A stretch of DNA of 64,000 nucleotides. Origin: Callaeas wilsoni (Eukaryota > Chordata > Aves > Passeriformes > Callaeidae). The translations under genes were made by a program, and so were the position numbers. The stretch covers positions 124,001 through 188,000 of the forward strand of contig VWPU01010350.1 of NCBI GenBank assembly GCA_013398955.1. The letters are read 5' to 3'. Shown one piece after another: positions 59,746 to 64,000 of this stretch. Numbering within the stretch: position 1 is the stretch's first letter; every line of letters begins with the position of its first letter. The notes below the pieces were generated by a model that ran no database searches, was not told where the DNA came from, and worked only from the letters and a program-made list of their open reading frames with translations.

Positions 59746-62700
59746 CCCTCATGGCTGTAAATGAACCACTTGAACAAATAAATAGGAAGGAGTAGATTTT
59801 ACCACCTCTTTTGCCATTTGTGTTTCTCTGTGCCAAATCCAATTTCATTGTGTGTAGAAAAGCAGTTATCCGTCATTTTGCTCCAATTCTCAGACCACCA
59901 CATCAGTGCAAACTCATTTTCAGTGTGATTATAAATTCAGCTACAGAATAATTAAATGCAGTAGAATATACATTGGGACGTTTTCTCTTAGCCTGTGTTA
60001 AGGGTATGATAAAGTCCCATAGATGAGAGAGAGCTGAGGGCTCTTATGTGTTAAGCTGCCACAGAAGATTCTCCAGAGCTCATCTGGAGAGCTTATCTTT
60101 GGGAATAAACATGATTCATTAAATCAACCACCAGAGTAAATGTTATGAGATGATCTGTTAAAGCAAAGTTGCTTGCTTACATATCAGGACATAGAGGAAA
60201 CAGAAATGTCACCGAATTTTTAAAAAATGCACTTTATTGCTATTTATTCATGGGCTATCTTAACATTCAGTGGTTTCCTTACAGATTTGAATTACGTTAG
60301 ATTTTTTTTGAGTATCATACTGAGTATGGCAAATAATTACAGCAAAAACATGCATGATGTTAAAAGGTCGGATGGCTCAGAGAGCTGGTGATGGGATGAA
60401 GAAGGCATCATTGTGAAGTCACAGACTAAACAGAAAATCATTAAGGGTGCTCTTACACCAACTACAGTCTCAGGATGTATTTTTAGCTTTGTAGCCTTTC
60501 TTAGCAGTCAGTGAGGAGCAGTAGTCGCCTACAGAAAGAAATTCATCTCACCCTTCATAGATATCGAGAATGGATGGCTATTGTCCCAGGAGGTGAATGC
60601 CACCCTGAAATTAGTTTTCCAATCAGAGTTCTTCAGTTCTTCAGCTGATGTGAATGTAGAGTCTTCAACGTGAGTTCATGCAGCATTCTGTATTCACAAA
60701 CCAACGTTACGTTTGCTGACAGCCTTAGATTAGATGAAAAGACAAGGCAAAGTGAACAAATGAAATATTTCACTACTGCTCGAAGATAGAGATCAGGAGA
60801 GATTAGTTCCTCTTGCTATTAAAAGAGAACTGTAGTCCTGTGTGCAGTTCTTGACAGGTAGTGTAGATAGCTTAATCAGTTTATGTTAGCTAGAGAGATT
60901 AATTTATTAGTGTTTTAATTCTCCCTGCACCAGCAGCACATTTACTCACAAAACAGTATTTGAAGGACTTTATTTAACAGAGTAGTTACTGGAAGTTGGC
61001 AAACAAGGGCAGTGCTCATCAAATGTGAAAGTGCCTGGGAGTATCTAATGACTGATCTGCATTTCAGGGAAGAATGTGCACTGTATAATTACTGTTTGTA
61101 TCTGGATTCAAGTGACAAAAATCCATCTAGAAGGTGTTTATTAGACAAGAACTGAAGGAGGTGAAGATGTTTGGGTGGCAGATGCAGTACAATATCTGCA
61201 TTTTCTGTACCATACTGTCAGCATCAATACGGAGGTGCAGTCTAGCCTGTTTACGAGCATCTTTAATGGAGGTTTTATTGCCTTTACTGACTTATCTTAG
61301 TTTTAAATGTCTTCAGACACTTTCTGATATGTTTTAAGTTGAAGATCTTTTAATGCTGTGTCTTAGTTTTTATGGAATCTTAAATACAATTTCCACCCAT
61401 ATCCAAAAGGAAATTCTGTTTATTGCAGTCTCAGTCTCCCAGAGCTTGCCACACCTGACTCCTGCAAGTCTTCTGTCTGAATACATTTCTGCTCTTGACT
61501 AAATCAAATATCTAAGCTTTCTATGGCTTTGAGATGATCACAACTTCCTTAAGAAACCCAAATCTTTTTCACAATTTTAGTTTTGTCTGTCGGATCAACA
61601 AAATGGACCTCATGCAGCATTAGGTTCACTTTATGTGTCTTCAGTGGTTAATTCAGTGTTACAGAAAAATGATCTTTTAACCTAGAAACTTCTCACCAGT
61701 CATAATCAATCTTTCTATCAATTCATTAATCCTAAAACTGCCTCAAAATATCTAATCTTCTTTTCTGAATTCCTTTCTAATGATCTGGGATCACAGTTAC
61801 TGTAAGGTTCACTACAGCCCTCTGAATTTTGAGTTCCTCATCTCATCTGACATGGATCTTTTTCTCATGTGTCACCCCTTTCAGCCCATACTGAGTCCAA
61901 GTCCCATCTTCTCTGGGCCTTCTGGCGTGGAATGAAAAAATACTCTTAATTCTTTAAATACTCCGTTACTGCTTTTATCCGTAAAAGATAGAAAGGAATC
62001 AAACCTCTCCTCTTTTAGAAAATTTCAAAGGAAAATATTGCTGGTCTACAGCTCAAGTTTAATAGTCTGGTCATTGCAAATTAAAGTGAAAACATGGGCA
62101 AATTTCCCAATAGTCAAAGAGAAGGATGGAGTAAGGCTCTCTCTCAACTTTATCTTAATTCATCCCATTCATTTAATACTTAGTACTTGGATACTTGAAT
62201 CTGGCTTTTATCCTCATAGGCTTTTAGAAACGTTCATCACACAACTTCCCTGAAATAGAACTAGCCTATTTCTGCTTTACAGGAAAGGATTCATCAGAGA
62301 AGCTAAATGAATAGATGAAGATAAGAAATCAAGATGAAAAAAGCAGGTTGACCAAGATATCCAACCTCTTTCAGTATTCCTGTTTCTATTTATTACTATT
62401 TCTGCTCAAGCATTATACTTTCTGTATAATGGCCTTTGTTGGAGTATCCTGCTTGATTCTCTTGTCAATGATAAATGCAGCTAAATTGCAGTAGTAAATA
62501 AGATACCACAGTGGGATCTCCAGTGACTATTTTATATGTTGAGAAGAATCAATAGCTTTGGATTTTAGGACTTGTTTCTGTGCATATGTGTCCTTGAACA
62601 AATCAATTTGCCTTCCGGGAAGAATCCTTCAAAGCTGCAGAGCTGGAAGTACAGTTTGGGCTTTTGCAGGAGCTAAGCATGGCTATGAGGAAAAATACCA

Positions 62701-63307
62701 GGTTTATTTCCTTTCCTTTGTCTCCTTGGTGTGGGTTTCTCATCGTCTGCTTGGTCCTTAAACTCTCATTCCTTGTTTATCACACTCTACTTTGGTCTTT
62801 CCAAACACAGGAGGCTACAGAGGACCCTGGCCAGGGGCCTAGAAAGAGACAGCTGGAAATGAGTGGCAAAAATGTTGATTCATTTTGACTCCTACCTCCC
62901 CTCAGCCCACACGCCTCCTTAGTCATTACTTTGGAAAGAGCCAGCCAGAAAATATGGTTGGTTTATGGTCTTATTAAGACCTTGCACAACTCACTTTTTT
63001 CATTCAGTCGTTTATATCCAGCAAGTCCCCTTTTTAAGGGACATGCTGTTGCTACGCAACCGAAGGAACCATATAGAGAAAGGAAGCAGGAAGGATGAAG
63101 GCAAGAGGGAGGTAAAAAAAGAAAGATGTTCTTGGGAAAAAAAGAGGGAAGTCATAGACTGTGGTTTGAAAATCAAAGATAAGAAAAGCTTTTCCTTTAG
63201 CTGGGTGAGGGCAAGACACAGAAATGTCCTCCACTCCTTTTTTTGGCCTTGTCCAATCACTTCCAGGTTGTGGAACATGGCCAGATGATTAAACAGCTGG
63301 AGAAATA
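59746..63307. other. Unique noncoding sequence
   Basis: No gene or dispersed repeat recognised in 3.6 kb. Chance frames up to 107 codons (62.97-63.29 kb) are lysine/arginine-rich because of a purine run. Confidence 0.5.
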
Positions 63308-63500
63308 GCAATTTAAGTGGTTGGAGTGTCTGACTGGGATTCAGGAGGTTTGTCAGATATTCCCTGCTTACTGAGTGTTTTAATGGGTCACCTAAGGTAA
63401 ACTGTTTAATCTCCTGTCCTAATTTCCTGCCTCTAATATAAGGATAGCGCCTTTGATTTCTGCCTTGTCATTTCAGACTACAAAACTTTCTTAATGAGCA
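63308..63500 (+). mobile_element. Ancient MIR/CORE-SINE-like relic
   Basis: Matches the MIR layout over nearly its full length. AATTTAAGTGGTTGGAGTGT corresponds to the tRNA-like head (TAGTGGTTAGAGC) and CTGACTGGGATTCAGGAGGT to GACTGGGACTCAGGAGACCT. TGGGTCACCTAAGGTAAACT..AATCTCCTGTCCTAATTTCC corresponds to GGCAAGTCACTTAACCTCTCTGTGCCTCAGTTTCC, and CTCTAATATAAGGATAGCGC to CTGTAAAATGGGGATAATAGCA. It is the most complete of the three such relics here. Comparison is from memory of the consensus. Confidence 0.7.
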
Positions 63501-64000
63501 ATGAATAAACACCCCAGTGAGGTCTCAGGGTCTCTGCTTTAAAGGATAGATATTAGTATTAAAATCAGGATCATCACACTTCATTCACCTTCCCACTCTG
63601 ATGATGCGAAACATCTTATAGCCCTTAATGTTAATACCTTCCCATTCTGTCTTATCCTCCACATTTCAAAGCTGTGCTTCAAATGCAGGAGGACTTAAAT
63701 CCACTCCATCTTACTACAGGCCTGTGCAAGGAAGTGTTTTGTTCCTTGGGAACTCAGGCCCCTTCTATACTCTGTGAGTATACGTCTAGATGTAATTCAC
63801 ACTTCAGAAATGCCCATTTTGCTTTCTTTTGAACATCTCCTTCTAGCAAAAGTCTAGGGTGAATAGGTGCCTGAGTTAATTCTCTAAAGTTGAATCACAT
63901 GCATTCAGGCCAATGTGGTTTTCATCTCCTTTATGTATGTGTTTTACTGTGTGGTGTTTCCACACAGTAGAAATCTTTCCTTCCCCCATGAAAGAAAATT
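63501..64000. other. Unique noncoding sequence to window end
   Basis: Nothing recognised in the last 500 bp. Confidence 0.5.

Noticed and set aside
1..64000. CRISPR arrays, operons, phage or plasmid modules
   Set aside because: The window is vertebrate nuclear DNA; no spaced identical repeats or prokaryotic gene organisation exist here.

Overview
This is vertebrate nuclear DNA, most likely from a bird and plausibly a songbird. The call rests on dispersed repeats. At least a dozen CR1 LINE fragments are present, several with the CR1 3' end, whose last bases read ATTCTGTG-like in sense. There is one complete avian-type solo LTR, no Alu or L1, low overall repeat density, and an A+T-rich unique background. 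Nothing bacterial is present: there is no operon structure, and the open reading frames are short and scattered as expected by chance in A+T-rich DNA.

I recognise no protein-coding exon, tRNA, rRNA or other RNA gene. The window reads as a gene desert or the interior of a very large intron. The longest uninterrupted frames lie in simple repeats (23.6-24.0 kb, 49.4-49.7 kb), in the LTR, or in unique sequence without a recognisable family (22.74-23.17 kb, 48.78-49.22 kb).

Layout. 0-17 kb is mostly unique sequence with a CR1 end (2.07 kb), two ancient MIR/CORE-SINE-like relics (2.75 and 13.5 kb), a faint CR1 scrap (6.5 kb) and a T/G-rich tract followed by its A/C-rich near-complement (8.8-9.05 kb). 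17-26 kb holds a CR1 reverse-transcriptase fragment, a two-copy tandem duplication containing one N, a CCTT-type microsatellite with a 135-base assembly gap, and an older CR1. 26-35 kb is unique. 35-38.8 kb is the most rearranged part: a segment of about 320 bp occurs twice in direct orientation 2.4 kb apart. The second copy is flanked by CR1 pieces and followed by a CR1 fragment that ends in an inverted CR1 piece. 42-43 kb has two CR1 3' ends. 43-46.2 kb is purine-rich on the + strand. 49.4-49.7 kb is a CCAT microsatellite. 51.8-53.1 kb has a CR1 end and then a 698-bp solo LTR with matching 6-bp target duplications. 55.9 and 59.4 kb carry two + strand CR1 copies. Between them lie unique sequence resembling conserved noncoding DNA and a canonical G-quadruplex motif. 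A third MIR-like relic is at 63.3 kb.

No genes act together here. The supportable content is mobile-element history, local duplication, simple repeats and a few speculative regulatory candidates. I found no new biological system. The best leads are the 35/37 kb duplication, the solo LTR and the CR1 foldback.
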